Made by a program: the position numbers and the translations under genes
In this document: piece by piece, positions 24,597 to 37,019 of the stretch
Numbering within the stretch: position 1 is the stretch's first letter
How the letters are laid out: every line of letters starts with the position of its first letter
Assembly (NCBI RefSeq): GCF_904849725.1
Contig: NC_058521.1
Span: 346,750,638-346,814,637 of the forward strand
Direction: 5' to 3'
DNA from: Hordeum vulgare subsp. vulgare
Lineage: Eukaryota; Streptophyta; Magnoliopsida; Poales; Poaceae
Length of the DNA: 64,000 nucleotides
Notes under the pieces: model-generated
The model's database searches: none
What the model was told of the DNA's origin: nothing
Seen by the model: the letters and a program-made list of their open reading frames with translations, nothing else

Positions 24597-26318
24597 CTAC
24601 CTAAGATCCAATAACAAATAGCTCACATGGTATTCTCCGTCACTAGGTATGACATGGTCAAGAAAGAATCCCGCCAATTCCTCTTGAATTGCTCGTATGC
24701 CATCATCTGATAGGAGTTCATCCCGCTTCTTCCAAATCTAATTTAAAGAAGGGGGTCAATATATGCATATATATGAATAAAACTCAACACAATTGATGGT
24801 AATATATAAAATAAAATTGTGAATATTATTTACGTACTTCAAATTGTTCGTCAGAGATGCCCCGCCCAAAGGTCGAGAGGCGAATGAACTCGCATACATA
24901 GTATGCACATTTTCAAGTACCAACTACCTAGTACAAGCACTTTACGAGAATATATAGAGTTCAATGAAACTGATAAGCAAGCATGGTAATCATATATTGA
25001 TGAAAATTGGAATCAATTAGAGATGCGTAGAACTAGCTAGTACTACTTACTGGGGGTGCGTAAATTGCAACTCTTTGGGTATACCACGAACCTTATTTGT
25101 GAACTTCTTCCAAACCCTGCCAGGCAAAGAAAATGATTACTTGATATGAGGAAATTAACGAAAATTGCATGTCGGTATGGTCCCGGTATTGAGTGAACTT
25201 ACTTCTTGATCATTGCAGTCATGTCCGCATAATCCTCGGGATCTTTACGTATCGAATCTAAGACAATTACTTTTGCCGTGTCAAGCTTACTTGATAGAAG
25301 AATAAAGTGGTAACTGCACACGCATATATAACTCATCAATTACATTTACTAATTAACCTCGAGTAAGCAAAACCGAGTATACAGAGAAGACAACTACACT
25401 CACTTGAAGTTGTAAGAAAAGAGTATTTCCCTTTTGTTTTGATTTACAAGCAACGAATTTAGCAACTTAACCTCGATCACTTTGGTTTCATTTCGTACCG
25501 ACAACACATTTACCAATTCTGGGCTAATGAACCCAACATCGAAGATTCCTACTTTTTTTAATTCGACGATCTTCAATCTGCATAATATATATAGTGAGGA
25601 TAATTATAGATACATGCAATGAACGAGCTGAGCAAGAGACTTAACTAGAGAAGTAATACTTACAAACAGTAGGAAGTCAGGAGTTGTTTGTCGAGGGCCA
25701 GTTCATTGTATAACTGAAATAACTCCTCAAATTCAACAAGCAGCACTATAGCTCCAATGAATTCGTGATCTTTTTTCACTCTCATATACACAGACGTTTT
25801 CTCCCTGAAGATGTTCATGTACCACTCCTTGAATTCATGCATTCTCGGTGTTAGAGGAGGATGACCATGTTTGACGAGAGGCTTCCCGAGCACCTATTTA
25901 CATGTTTCTTCATTTGTTACCTCAACTATCTCAAAAATTACTAAATCGTTCACGTAATCACCAAGATTGGTACCGGGAAGCAACCCTGAATCATTAGCGG
26001 CGATGATATCTCTAGACACCTTGAGCGGGGGCATGATTGCTTCTTCTGTTGGCCGAGCTGAAGAATTGTTTACCCACTTCTTCGTTTTGCTAACATTGCA
26101 TCACTGCTAGCCGCCAGAGCAGCGGCGGAGTCTGTCTTCCGCATGAGAGAAGGAGGAGGAGGCGACATCTTTCTTACTTGTGTAATTTTTGGCGGAGCAG
26201 CGACGACGTTTGTCTTCCGTCGTTGCGGAGGAGGCGGACTGCTCCGACGCGCCTGAGGAGGATCCGAAGGAGGAGGACTGCTCCGACGCGCCTGAGGAGG
26301 AGCCGAAGGAGGAGGACA
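24597..26318 (-). pseudogene. CACTA ORF2, C-terminal part with Ulp1-like (C48) protease domain
   Basis: Reading minus from 26318: Pro/Ser/Arg-rich repeats (PPPSAPPQARRSS), a frameshift near 26080, then ARPTEEAIMPPLKVSRDI, a TAG, and VLGKPLVKHGHPPLTPRMHE with WYMNIF, ending LDKQLLTSYC at a GTAAGT donor. Later exons give KIVELKKVGIFDVGFISP, YHFILLSSKLDTAKVIVLDS (His of the cysteine-protease triad and a following LDS), FTNKVRGIPKELQFTHP, KCAYYVCEFIRLSTFGRG (candidate catalytic Cys, with Gly to Ala beside it) and a final IWKKRDELLSDDG ending in a stop at 24597. CACTA second proteins of Caspar type carry such a C-terminal Ulp1-like domain. Intron phases fit at the two junctions I checked. The other half of the gene is at 53408-55540. 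Confidence 0.8.
26314..26318. repeat. Target-site duplication GGACA, left copy
   Basis: GGACA directly left of the LTR start TGTTGGGG matches GGACA at 53403-53407, directly right of the LTR end ACCACGACA. Confidence 0.9.
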
Positions 26319-26574
26319 TGTTGGGGATATTACTTGTGGTATGACCCGCCCTGCTGGGCCGGGTCAGGAAAGCTTTGGTTCGAGCCTGAGGCGTGCAAAG
26401 AGATCTTCATCGGTGGGATGCCAGGGCCCATGACCCAGATGGCGGTTTAGGATTGATGGAGAAGATAAGTCGCCAAGACGGTTTCCTGGCTTGGCCAACA
26501 CGACGACTTAGAGATATGGAAGGCCACGATTTGTGAATAACGCCCTGAACTTATAACCTCTAGAGCCTCGACCT

Positions 26575-26582
26575 GTATATAA
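26575..26582 (+). promoter_or_regulatory. TATA box of the Gypsy 5' LTR
   Basis: tatataaa in cctgtatataaagg, conserved at 53141-53148 in the 3' LTR. The nested solo LTR begins 8 bp downstream, displacing the presumed transcription start. Confidence 0.7.
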
Positions 26583-26589
26583 AGGGGAG

Positions 26590-28082
26590 TGCTACCTCTT
26601 GAGCTTGAGATGGTTTTTCCCTTGAAGAGGAAAGGGTGATGCATCACAGTAGCAGTAAGTATTTCCCTCAGTTTTGAGAACCAAGGTATCAATCCAGTAG
26701 GAGAATCAAGCCAAGTGTCCAGAGTACCTGCGCAAACACAAACAAGCTTGCACCCAACGCTATAAAGGGGTTATCAATCCCTTAAAGATTGATTGCAAAG
26801 TGAGATCTGAAGGCGGAAAGTGCAACAAAGTAAAAGTGTAAGACTGAAAATATGGTGTCAAGTAGACCCAGGGGCCATAGTGTTCACTAGAGGCTTCTCT
26901 CAAAATAGCAAATATTACGGTGGGTGAACAAATTACTGTCGAGCAATTGATAGAACCGCGCAAAGTCATGATGATATCTAAGGCAATGATCATACATATA
27001 GGCATCACGTCCGAGACAAGTAGACCGATACTGTCTGCATCTACTACTATTACTCCACACATCGACTGCTATCCAGCATGCATCTAGTGTATTGAGTTCA
27101 TGACGAACAGAGTAACGCCTTAAGCAAGATGACATGATGTAGAGCGATAAACTGAAACCAATGATGTAAACCCCATCTTTCTACCCTTGATGGAAATAAC
27201 ACGATGCGTGCATCGCTGCCCCTTCTATCACTAGGAGATGTCACCGCACGGTATCAACCCAAAACCAAGCACTTCTCCCATTGCAAGAATCATAGATCAA
27301 GTTGGCCAACCAAAACCCACAACTCGAAGAGAATTACAAGGATATGAAATCATGCATATAAGAGATCAAAAGAAACTCAAATAAGATTCGTAGATAATCT
27401 GATCTCCACAATTCATCGGATCTCGACAAACACACCGCAAAAGAAGATTACATCGCACAGATCTCCATGAAGATCATGGAGAACTTTGTATTGAAGTTCC
27501 AATAGAGAGAAGAAGCCATCTAGCTACTAGCTATGGACCCGAAGGTCTATGGTGAACTACTCACGCATCATCGGAGAGGCCATGGTGTTGATGAAGAAGC
27601 CCTCCGTATCCGAATCCCCCCTCCGACATGGCAGCAAAATGTGCCCCAAATGGGATCTTGCGGAGACAGAAGCTTACGGCGGCGGAAAAGAATTTTTGTC
27701 GATCTCACGCGTAGTTTTGGATTTTTCGGGAATTTATAGGCGGAAGAGGTAGTGCAGACAAGCCACAGGGGGCCCATAAGCCTGCTAGGCGCGGGACCCC
27801 CTGGTCGCGCCTAGGGGGCTGGTGGCCTCTGCCTTGGTTCTCACGCCCCTCCATATCTTCTGTTCCGGAAAAAAATCTTTTCGGAAGTTTTATTCCGTTT
27901 GGACTCCGTTTAATATCCTCCTCTGAAAAGGGTCAAAACACTTTAAAAATAGGAACTGGCACTTGGCACTGAGTTAATAAGTTAGTCCCAAAAAAGATAT
28001 AAAAGGCATAGAAAACATCCAAAGTTTGACAAGATAATAGCATGGAACCATCAAAAATTATAGATACGTTGGAGACGTATCA
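26590..28082 (-). mobile_element. Solo LTR of the Athila-type family inside the Gypsy 5' LTR
   Basis: A 1493-bp reversed LTR from TGCTACCTCTTGAGC to GGAGACGTATCA. The flanks are gggag (26585-26589) and gcgag (28083-28087). The intact Gypsy 3' LTR reads ggcgagtctct here, so the duplication is GCGAG with one later change. There is no internal domain, hence a solo LTR. Confidence 0.9.
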
Positions 28083-28336
28083 GCGAGTCTCTAGGGTAGA
28101 TAGATTAAGTTAGAATCCATCGAGACCTAGGTCAGGCGAGTTACGCCCTCCTTGTAATCGAATCCACCATCAATATACACAAAGCAGGACGTATGCTTTT
28201 ACCTCCATAGTAGGGGCCAAACCTGGGTAAATCTGAGTCTCGCTTCCGCTCACCCCCTTTGAGTCGCCACCAAGGAACAATGGCTCCATCACTAAGTCCT
28301 TTCATGAGGACATCTGCCGTGACAAAACCACGATAG

Positions 28337-28354
28337 TTGGCGCCCAACGTGGGG
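28337..28354 (+). other. Primer-binding site of the Gypsy element
   Basis: TTGGCGCCCAACGTGGGG starts one base after the 5' LTR end. The TGGCGCC start is typical of plant Gypsy primer sites. I do not assign the tRNA. Confidence 0.75.
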
Positions 28355-28423
28355 CTTGCGCACGGTGGAGTTGAGTTCTCAAAGGGAGCCCTTCCAGGGT
28401 CAGGAAGCTACACGGTCGGCATC

Positions 28424-30885
28424 ATGACGAAGAGCCGCCACGTGAAGTACTACATCGACAACTCTCTGTTGGGACCAGAGGCCAATTGAATCGAATCTGG
28501 ATACAGAGTCCCATTCGGCAAGATCCACGTTTTCATCGGCAAGATTGGGGCGCCCGTACCTGAGCCGGACACCTTCACCGACATCGTCGAGCCGGCCCAG
28601 AACGCCCATCCCGCCAAACAACAGGTCAGGAAACACCATGCTTTCATTGGTTTTACATAAGGAACCAACCTACCGGACGAGCTGGTAATCCAGGAGATCA
28701 CCCCCGTCAAGTCGGACGACGAGTCATCCATGGGTGATACAGATTCAATCTACCCTCTCTACGAAGGACAGCACGGGGGGTTGCTGAAGGCAGTAATCCC
28801 TGAGGACTTTGCGGGTCTACACCGCCAAGTCTCATCTACATGGCGGGGGCAGCGCCGCCTCAGCCAAACGCGGTGGGTAACACTGAAGCCCGCAGATCGA
28901 GGAAGCCTCCGGCTCAAGCCATGGCAGACCTGGTAGAAGAAACGGCCAAGCTCATGGCGATCACTGTGACGGTGGAGAACCAGGAAATGGTCAACGCCGA
29001 ACTAACGAAAGTGAGGGAGGAGATGGCCACGATCCAGCGCGACATAGAAGAAGAAGCCACCAGGATGGCAACACAGCGGGCCCAGATTGCCGTGGACACA
29101 GAATGGCTGAATACTGAGGGATGGCGTCTTGAGCGACAACAATGTGCCTCCGATGCGATCCACCAGAGGAGGCATCAAGGCCGCCTGCCGGCTGATTTAA
29201 ACCCAACTCGGCTCTTCGACAACCCACATCCCCTGGGATGGAGCCCAATCGGCCATGGCAGGCTGCCCCACGAGGTGATCCGGCTCGGCCACCGCTTAAC
29301 CCGCAGCCACCTCAGCCGATGGAGGCTCATGCACCCCGTTTCCAGACACCGCGGGGTCACTTCTCGAACCCCGTTGACAACATGCTAGCAGCAACCCGCC
29401 ACCTTGAATCTCCCCCCATTCACGGAAACTCTCCAGCCGAAATAGAGGCGAGAAACGCCATCGAGATGCTGAAACAACGGTAGTACAACAGGCACAGTAT
29501 TCATATAGCCGCGAGCGGGTATACTCCACGCCCCAGGCGAGTCACACCAGAAGTCGCCATGATGACCTGCCAGGAGTGACCAGCGAGCAATTGCGTTGCC
29601 GCAGATCAATCCGCCCGGGATGCCCGACACGCGGGATCAGGATCTCGTGGATGCGGCGCGAGCCGCCCGCCTGATGGAAACAGCAGCCGCGGTGGGTCAG
29701 GGTTATCCGGCTTACACCCTGCGTTCTCCCACGCTTGCCAAAACAGGTGGCAGGCATGTCACGGTGCCCTGTCTAGCGCCTACCCTTCGCAATGAGCGTG
29801 CCGAAAGATTTCAAAGGACCACGGAAGGTACCCAATTACACGCCGGAACTCGAGCCAGGTCCATGGATCAAGAGTTACGAGCTTGCGATGGATATGCTCG
29901 ATGTTAGTGAGGCGGTCTGCGCTAAGTATTTCACAATGATGCTTGATGGAACAACGCGCACGTGGTTGAAGAACCTGCCACCAAACTCCATCAACACCTG
30001 GGCCGAGTTAAAGAAATGCTTCGTCAAAAATTTCAGAGGAACTTGCAAGCCCCGGTGAGCATCGTCGACTTACAACACTGTGTCCAGCGTCCGGATGAGT
30101 CGGCCCATCATTGGACATGGCGAGTTGCAGCAGTGATCCATTCATCGGATGGCATCTTGGCGGCTCAGGACGTACTGATCTTGGAGAAAAAAATTCACTA
30201 TGAGCCTTTGGTGTTGAAGCTTGGGCGACTCAAACGTAAGGTGCACGACATGGGAGAATTGATGGACACCCTGACTAGGTATGCCAAATCAAATGACACT
30301 AAAGATCCCAGGGAGGATGACGACAAAGTTAGCACCGCCAGGAGAGGCGAGTCATCCAAGGGCCACTCTCAGTTCCAAGGGCGAGGCAACCACAACCCCG
30401 CGAGACAAGGTAAAAGGAGGCAGCAGGAAGGCGTCACAGATTTTGTCTCTAACACTAACGCTGGCAACGGGAACCAGCGTCAGAAGAAAAGGGGCTTCAG
30501 CAAGAAGAAACCATGCAATTATCATGAGATGCTCAAGGGCCCTTGCCCGCAACACGCCACCGCGGAAGGTCCGTCTACCCACTCTTGGGAGGATTGCTAT
30601 GTGATGCAGGAGTTCCGCGCTGAGGCGCTCAAAAATGGTCAAGGAGGTAACCAGGGCGGACATCAGGAATAATTTGGCACGCCCGGATCACACCGAAACC
30701 CGTTTAGTGGATTTCCCAACCCGGGCCCACAGGGCGGGTCGCAGTCTAATGTCGGGCAGTACCAGGTTCAAAATAGTTACCGGTACAATACGCATGGCGT
30801 GTTTCAGCAACCACCCCCGCAAGGCCACTCCCAGCGGCAGGATGACAATGGCGGCATCCAGAATAATCCGAAGCAGTGAAACAGC
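28424..30885 (+). pseudogene. gag: gag of the Tat-lineage Gypsy element
   Basis: The frame opens at ATG 28424 (MTKSRHVKYYIDNS) and carries in-frame stops after EAN and GFT. A coiled-coil-like stretch follows (ETAKLMAITVTVENQEM and onward near 28950-29130). The capsid-type core is 29792-30240: PKDFKGPRKVPNYTPELEPG, TRTWLKNLPPNSINTWAELK, then a one-base frameshift near 30050 and SIVDLQHCVQRPDESAHHW. The C-terminal part is basic and Gln/Gly-rich, with KKKPCNYHEMLKGPCPQH resembling a Cys/His nucleic-acid-binding motif. A TAA at 30670-30672 interrupts the frame, which then runs on into protease, so gag and pol were one polyprotein. The gag/pol boundary is approximate. Non-functional. Confidence 0.85.
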
Positions 30886-33800
30886 GGACAATATCATGTG
30901 TACACCACCAGCACTTGCAAAAGGGACCGAAAGGTGAAACACATAGCTTTTAGTGTGGTTGAGCCGGCACTTCCCAGGTACCTCAGTTGGTCTGAGCAGC
31001 CCATTGTCTAGAGTAGGGAGGATCACCCGCCCCGGGTTGATAACCCCGGTGATTTGACTTTGGTCGTGGCCCCCCAGGTTGGGGGCTACAAACTTTCCAA
31101 GGTCCTTATTGATGGCGTCAACAACATTAATATCTTATATTTCGATACTTTTCGGCAGATGAATTTCTCAGAGGGCGATTTGCTGCCATCTTCCACGGTC
31201 TTCCACGGCATTGTTCCGGGTAAGTCGGCATACCCTGTTGGACGGATCAAACTTAATGTAGCTTTTGGCACGGAGTCCAATTACAGGAGTGAATCCCTCA
31301 TGTTTGAGGTGGTCAAGATCAAGAGCCCTTGCCATGCACTGTTCGGAAGGCCGGCTTACGCTCGTTTCATGGCCCGCCCATGCTATGTCTACCTAAAAAT
31401 CAAAATTCCAGGCCCTAAGGGAACTATCACGATCAACGAGGACAGGAAAATAGCTCAAGAATGCGAGGAAGGAGACGCGGCTTATCCCGAGTCGGCTGGC
31501 GCGGCTGAGGAGCTCAAGTTTCACCAAGCTAATGTTGACCCAGCAGATATGACACCGCTCAAGAGACCCACAATCGATTCAGAGCCGGCCCTCAAGTTTA
31601 AACCGATGGATGACACGAAGGTGGTAGATTTGACGCCTGGCGACTCATCCAAGCAGTTCACCATTGGGACGGGTCTGGATCCCAAATAGGAAAGCGCGCT
31701 CATCGAATTCATCCGTGAGAATCGGGACATCTTCGGATGGAAGCCTTCAGACATGCCAGTTGTACCGAGAGAATTCGCTGAGCACCACCTTAACATTGAG
31801 CCTAAAATAAAGCCGGTTCAGCAGTATCTTTCCCGGTTTAGTTAAGAACGGCGTAAAGCAATTGCGGAGGAAGTCACCCGGCTCTTGGCCGCTGGATTCA
31901 TTGTTGAGGTTTTTCATCCTGAGTGGTTGGCTAACCCGGTCTTGGTACTCAAGAAGAATGGCACCTTCCGCATGTGCATTGACTACACCGACCTCAACAG
32001 GGCCTGCCCAAAGGACCCTTTCACCCTCCCTCGCATTGATCAAATCATTGACTCAATGGAAGGTTGCGAGCGACTATGTTTTCTTGATGCTTACTCAGGG
32101 TACGACCATATCAAAATGGCATTGGCGGATCAGGAGAAAACATCATTTATAACTCCCTTTGGGGCCTTCTGTTATGTGTCTATGTCGTTCGGGCTCAAGA
32201 GCGTGGGGGCGACTTATCAATGATGCATTCAGAATTGCCTACACAGTCAGATTGGGCGCAATGTTCACGCCTACGTTGACGATATAGTGGTCAGATCCCA
32301 AAAGAAAGAGTCACTTTTGGAGGACCTCAAGGAGACTTTCGACAATTTGCGCGTATACCAGATGAGGCTTAACCCTACCAAGTGTGTTTTTGGTGTTCCC
32401 CCAGGAAAGTTATTGGGCTTCTTGGTATCAGAGCGAGGCATCGAAGCTAACTCGGATAAAATTGAAGCTAAGCTGGCCAATGTAAATCAAGTTCAGCGCA
32501 TGGCGGGTCGTATCGCGGATCTAAGTCGTTTCATAAGTCGCCTTGGAGAGAAATCCATCCCTCTTTATCACCTGCTCAAGAAAACTGGTCGCTTTGTCTG
32601 GACAGATGAAGCCAATGAAGCTTTCGAAGCCTTGAAGAAACAACTGGCTGAGCCGCCTCTCTTAGCAGCTCCGACTGACAAAGAGCATATGCTCCTGTAT
32701 ATTGCTTCAAACTCTAAAGCGGTAAGCGTTGCAGTGCTTGTCGAGCGCAAAGAGGAAGGGAAGGAATACCCGGTTCAAAGACCGGTCTACTTTATCAGCG
32801 AAGTCCTAACTCTCTCCAAACAGCGCTACCCGCATTGGCAGAAGCTAGTCTTTGGGGTATTCATGGCGAGTCGGACATTGAAACATTACTTTCAAGAGCA
32901 TCCTCTCACGATGGTCAATTCTGCCCCACTTGGTGGTATCATACAGAACCGAGAGGCGACGGGGCGGATTGCTAAGTGGGCCATTGAGCTCGGACCCCAT
33001 CATGTGAAATATACCCCTCGCACAGCTATTAAGTCGCAAGCATTAGTGGACTTCATCAATGATTGGACCGAGTTGCAAATTCTGGAACACAGACCTTATC
33101 ACACGTATTGGACTATCCATTTTGACAGGTCTAGGCAGCTGGAAGGCTCGGGGGCTGGCGTGGTATTGACTTCACCTCAGGGTGACAAGTTTTCCTATGT
33201 CCTCCGACTCATGTTCCCGTGTACCAACAATGCGGCGGAATACGAGGCCCTGCTCCATGGGTTGCGAATTGCCAAAGAGATGAACCTTGGTCGAATCAGA
33301 TGTTTGGGCGACTCAGATCTAGTGGCGCAGCAAGTTTCTGGCACATGGGATTCCAGAGATCCTCTGATGGCGGCTTATAGGCGTGCTGTGTCGGACGTGG
33401 CGGGTCATTTTCATGGCTATCAGGTTGATCACATTGATCGTCGACTCAATGAGGCGGTTGATGCTCTTTCACGACTTGGTTCACAGCATAAGCCGGTTCC
33501 ACCTAACGTCTTTTTGGATGTATTGCACAACCCATCAGTAAAATTGCCTTCAGAGGAAGACTTAGCAGTTCCTGACCCTGAGTCTCAACTTGTGATGGCT
33601 CTCCGTGCTACCCCAGATTGGGCAATCCCCTACATGGCGTATCTGGCACGAGGCGAGTTACCTACTAATGAGTTGTTGGCCTGCCAAATCGTCCGTCGAT
33701 GCAAGTCCATGATCATACATAAAGGCGAGTTACACAAGCGAATCACTTCTGGAATTTTTCAAAGGTGTGTCTCCTTTGAGGAAGGGTGTGCGATTCTTAA

Positions 33801-34871
33801 CGAGATACATGCAGGTGACTGTGGTCATCATTCCGAGTCATGCTCTCTGGTATCCAAAGCCTTTAGTCATGGGTTTTACTTGTTGACAGCACATGCAGAT
33901 GCTGAGGTTATAATACATCGATAGGATGGTTGTCAAAAATTTGGACGTCACATACATGTGCCGGCTTAGGAATTATGGATGATTCCAATTACATGGACTT
34001 TTGCGGTCTGGGCACTGGACATGGTCGGCCCCTTCAAGATGTCGTCCAATAAAAAGACTCACCTATTGGTGGCAGTTGACAAGTTTACCAAGTGGGTTGA
34101 AGCAGAGCCGGTTAGTAATTGTGATGCATACACAGCCGTCAAGTTCCTCAAGAACTTGATTTTTCGCTTTGGGTATCCTCATAGTATTATTACTGATATG
34201 GTACTAACTTATCCAAAGGCGCCATGCAAGAGTTTTGCGCAAAGGAGCACATCCGGCTTGATGTTTCTGCAGTTGCATACCCCCAGTCTAATGGACAGGC
34301 AGAAAGTATGAATCAAGAAATAATGCGAGGAATCAAGCCCGGACTTAAGGTACCACTGGAACATACTCCAGGATGCCGGGTTGAAGAGTTGCCTTCAGTT
34401 TTATGGAGCATCAGAACCACCCCTAATAGGTCTACTGGTTACACGCCCTTTTTCCTGGTCTATGGAGCAGAGGTAGTGTTACCAAGTGAAATCAGACACG
34501 ACTCACCACGAGTCGCCGCCTATGTTGAAAAAGACAACGAGCTAGAACGTGAAGATTCGTTGGACGCCCTGGAGGAAGAGTGTGATTAGGCCGCGTCACG
34601 ATCGGAGATTTATCAACAGGACTTACGATGCTATCATAGCCGCCGAGTCAAGAGCCGAGCCTTTCAAGAAGGCGACTTAGTGCTCCGGTTAATTCAGGAT
34701 CATACTGGTATGCATAAGTTATCTCCTCCAAGGGAAGGACCTTTTGTATTTAGAAAAACTCTTCACAACGGTTCATACTACCTGGTGGATCTTCGCCCAG
34801 ATAGGCCAACAACACAGGTTGAGACAACCCGCCCATGGAACATCGCCCACTCGCGGCCATACTATACTTAG
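30886..34871 (+). pseudogene. pol: pol of the Tat-lineage Gypsy element (PR-RT-RNaseH-IN)
   Basis: Protease near 31054-31400: KVLIDGVNNINIL, where the usual DG(G/A)S is altered to DGVN, and HALFGRPAYARFMA. RT near 31740-32500: NPVLVLKKNGTFRMCIDYTD, FLDAYSGYDHI, and the active-site box YVDDIVV at 32272. RNase H near 33115: HFDRSRQLEGSGAG (usual DGS changed to DRS), then NNAAEYEALLHGL and a second Asp in LGDSDLVAQQ. Integrase 33979-34589: LDMVGPFK, TKWVEAEPV, SIITD, a frameshift near 34200, then YPQSNGQAES. It ends with a GPFVFRKTLHNGSYYLVDL module before TAG 34871. In-frame stops are at 31687, 31843, 32221, 33922, 33967 and 34587. No zinc-binding HHCC remains at the integrase start. Clearly inactive. 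Confidence 0.9.
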
Positions 34872-35963
34872 AGCCACTGGCTACTTATCTATGTCTACTA
34901 TTTTGACTTGTAAACTCTTCTCGTATATATAAAGCAATAAAGCCGGCGCCCATGAACTTCAGGTTTTTTGCCGTTTCAGCTTCTTGAAAGCATGAGTCTT
35001 TGATGTTCCATAAGTCGTCCAAGCATGGACGCTATCAACATCAAAGAGCATAAGTCGCCACGTTGTGCTTATTTCAAAACTGGATGTTGATACGCTAAAA
35101 AGGACCAAACTTGCCACGTTGCACGGTTCAAACATGGGCACCCTATATGGTTTTGAGAATTAAGCCGACTTACTTAGGGGCTACTAGCTCCCAAGTTATT
35201 TTGAAGTAAGAGTGTATACGCTTCTGCAATCCTATGTATCGCTCTTCCCTAATCATAGGTCACTTGGAGGCTTCTACTCACTGAGTTCAGCCTTAATACC
35301 CTCTTGGCTAGCGAAAAATTAACGCATTACAATGGTTATACTGGACTGTGTGTTTGGCGACTCGCCCTATGGTCCCATGTACACTTGGCCAGTCAATCCA
35401 CTTTTTGGACCCTGAACTTGCCTTGGTTAAAACATCAAAGGTACTAGCAAGAGTCGGCACATGGAAAATAGACAAACAATGGGTTCACTGAACCTGCTTC
35501 ACTGAAGCTTCACTCGCGCCTGATCAGCCGGTCTAAACAACTCGGGCTGTTGCAAAAGCCTTCTGGGGGTAGCACTAGAGTTTTGCAAACTTGTCCTATC
35601 ATGTCTTAGATTATTGAGCCGACGAACTTTATGACTATCTTTGTGGCACCGCCCAAAGGTTTCATAAAAATTTATAACCCGCCGCGACTCACTGAGCCGG
35701 CCTATTGTTTTTCTCTCATAAACAGGGCATATATATTTTTTGTCAAACATGACAAAGCATTGGGAAAAGCGATTCATATTAATGAAGGCTGAAACTTCCA
35801 AACACCATCACAAGGTACGGTTATCATACTGTTTTCCAAAATCCTAGACTATTACATGGCTCAGGAGGCCATACGAGGAATCATAGCCCGACCATGAAGG
35901 ATCAAAATATACTTTTGAGAATAAACTTCATGTCAGTTTGGTTCAAGCCGCCTCCGGGCTATC
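34872..35963 (+). other. Noncoding spacer between pol and the antisense gene
   Basis: The two genes converge here. I see no open frame with homology. The segment probably holds the 3' ends of both transcripts. Confidence 0.5.
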
Positions 35964-36925
35964 CTACCTCAAGCTTTCGCCATCTTCGATCTGTAAGTCT
36001 CCCAATTTCCAATTGCAATTCGTCAAGGCGAGGAACTCGTCTTCATCAGTCAAGACGGTGGACAGATCAACGTCAAAATCGAAAGGATTCTGACGACGTC
36101 GAGGAGTCAGGTTGGTGATTTCATACAAAGGAGGAGTCACCCTTTTGTTGTGTTCATCATAAGCCGCTTGGTATTTGCCTAAATCGAAGTCGGACGCTAG
36201 CTGAGTTGCCGCAAAGCGAGACTCCTTGACACAATGGTGGTAGTCTTCCTCAGTGAAATCTGACGCATCATCCTTTAGCTCTGGAAATCCACCAGCTACC
36301 TCTTCCGGCTTAAGTTCTAGGGCATAGGCCAAACACTGGCTTAAGGTTGTTAGCGCTCCTTTATGGGCGGCTGACCTTTTTAGCTCCTCTATGTGGGGCG
36401 GCAGTGTTGACAAGCAACCCAGCATATGCTTAATGGATTTTATGGGTTCCCTGTTGCCCATAACAGTCTTCATAGTCATCATACCACTAGTATATAGCTG
36501 CTCTGTCAAAGTATAAATCGCTTTCAGCTTCAGAATGCAGTCATTCTGCAGGGTGGTGGCTCGTGGACCTACAGGTGGAAGAAACATGATAATTAGTGGT
36601 TACAATATTGTACGCAGCACTTTTTAGTAGAAGGTAATTGACCCTTACCAAATATGGCTTGGGTCATGTTGGAGATATGACGCTTCAAGCCGGAAAGTTC
36701 TTGAACGGCGGCCTTCCGCTTCTCTTCGGCATGTTCCGCCCGTTTCAAAATGGCGTCTTGCTCGACATGGGCCTTATCTTCAAACTTTTTATGCTACGTT
36801 TTTATTTTATCCATGTCAATAAGGGCAAGATGAAAATTTTCTTCAAACTTAGCCCGAGCATCCTGTTGCTCAGCTAAGCTTTCCCTCAAGCCGGCCACGG
36901 TTGAGTCGGCCCGAGTCAAGGATTC
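35964..36925 (-). pseudogene. Antisense gene of the Gypsy element, exons 5 and 6
   Basis: Exon 5 (36925-36649) follows an acceptor tttgttgcag and reads ESLTRADSTVAGLRESLAEQ, then a Lys/Glu/Ala-rich heptad-like stretch (one TAG inside) ending HISNMTQAIF at donor G/GTAAGG. Exon 6 (36568-35964) follows acceptor cacctgtag and continues in phase as GPRATTLQNDCILKLKAIYT, then LSTLPPHIEELKRSAAHKGA and DFDLGKYQAAYDEHN, ending at a stop at 35964. The first part looks like a coiled coil; the second I do not recognise beyond its occurrence in this class of antisense ORF. It is continuous with exons 1-4 at 49736-51843, separated by intron 4, which holds a repeat array and a 12-kb element. Confidence 0.75.
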
Positions 36926-37019
36926 CTGCAACAAACATTGGGGAAGCAAGTTTCAGGACCTTTGCAAGCAACAACCCTGACACTTTGGGGCTAATGTATG
37001 ACTCAATTCTTCTAAGGTC

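Larger units (their letters stand above)
26319..28335 (+). mobile_element. 5' LTR of the Gypsy element, split by a solo LTR
   Basis: The LTR proper is 26319-26589 plus 28088-28335 (about 520 bp), with ends TGTTGGGGATATT and ACCACGATA (expected ACGACA). The 3' copy at 52853-53402 is 550 bp, mostly because it keeps about 30 bp (near 52908-52940) missing here. The solo LTR at 26590-28082 interrupts it. Confidence 0.9.

Noticed and set aside
28730..29483. Several plus and minus frames within the gag N-terminal region
   Set aside because: They overlap the frame that opens at 28424 and leads to the gag core; the others are shadows or frame-shifted pieces of the same gene.
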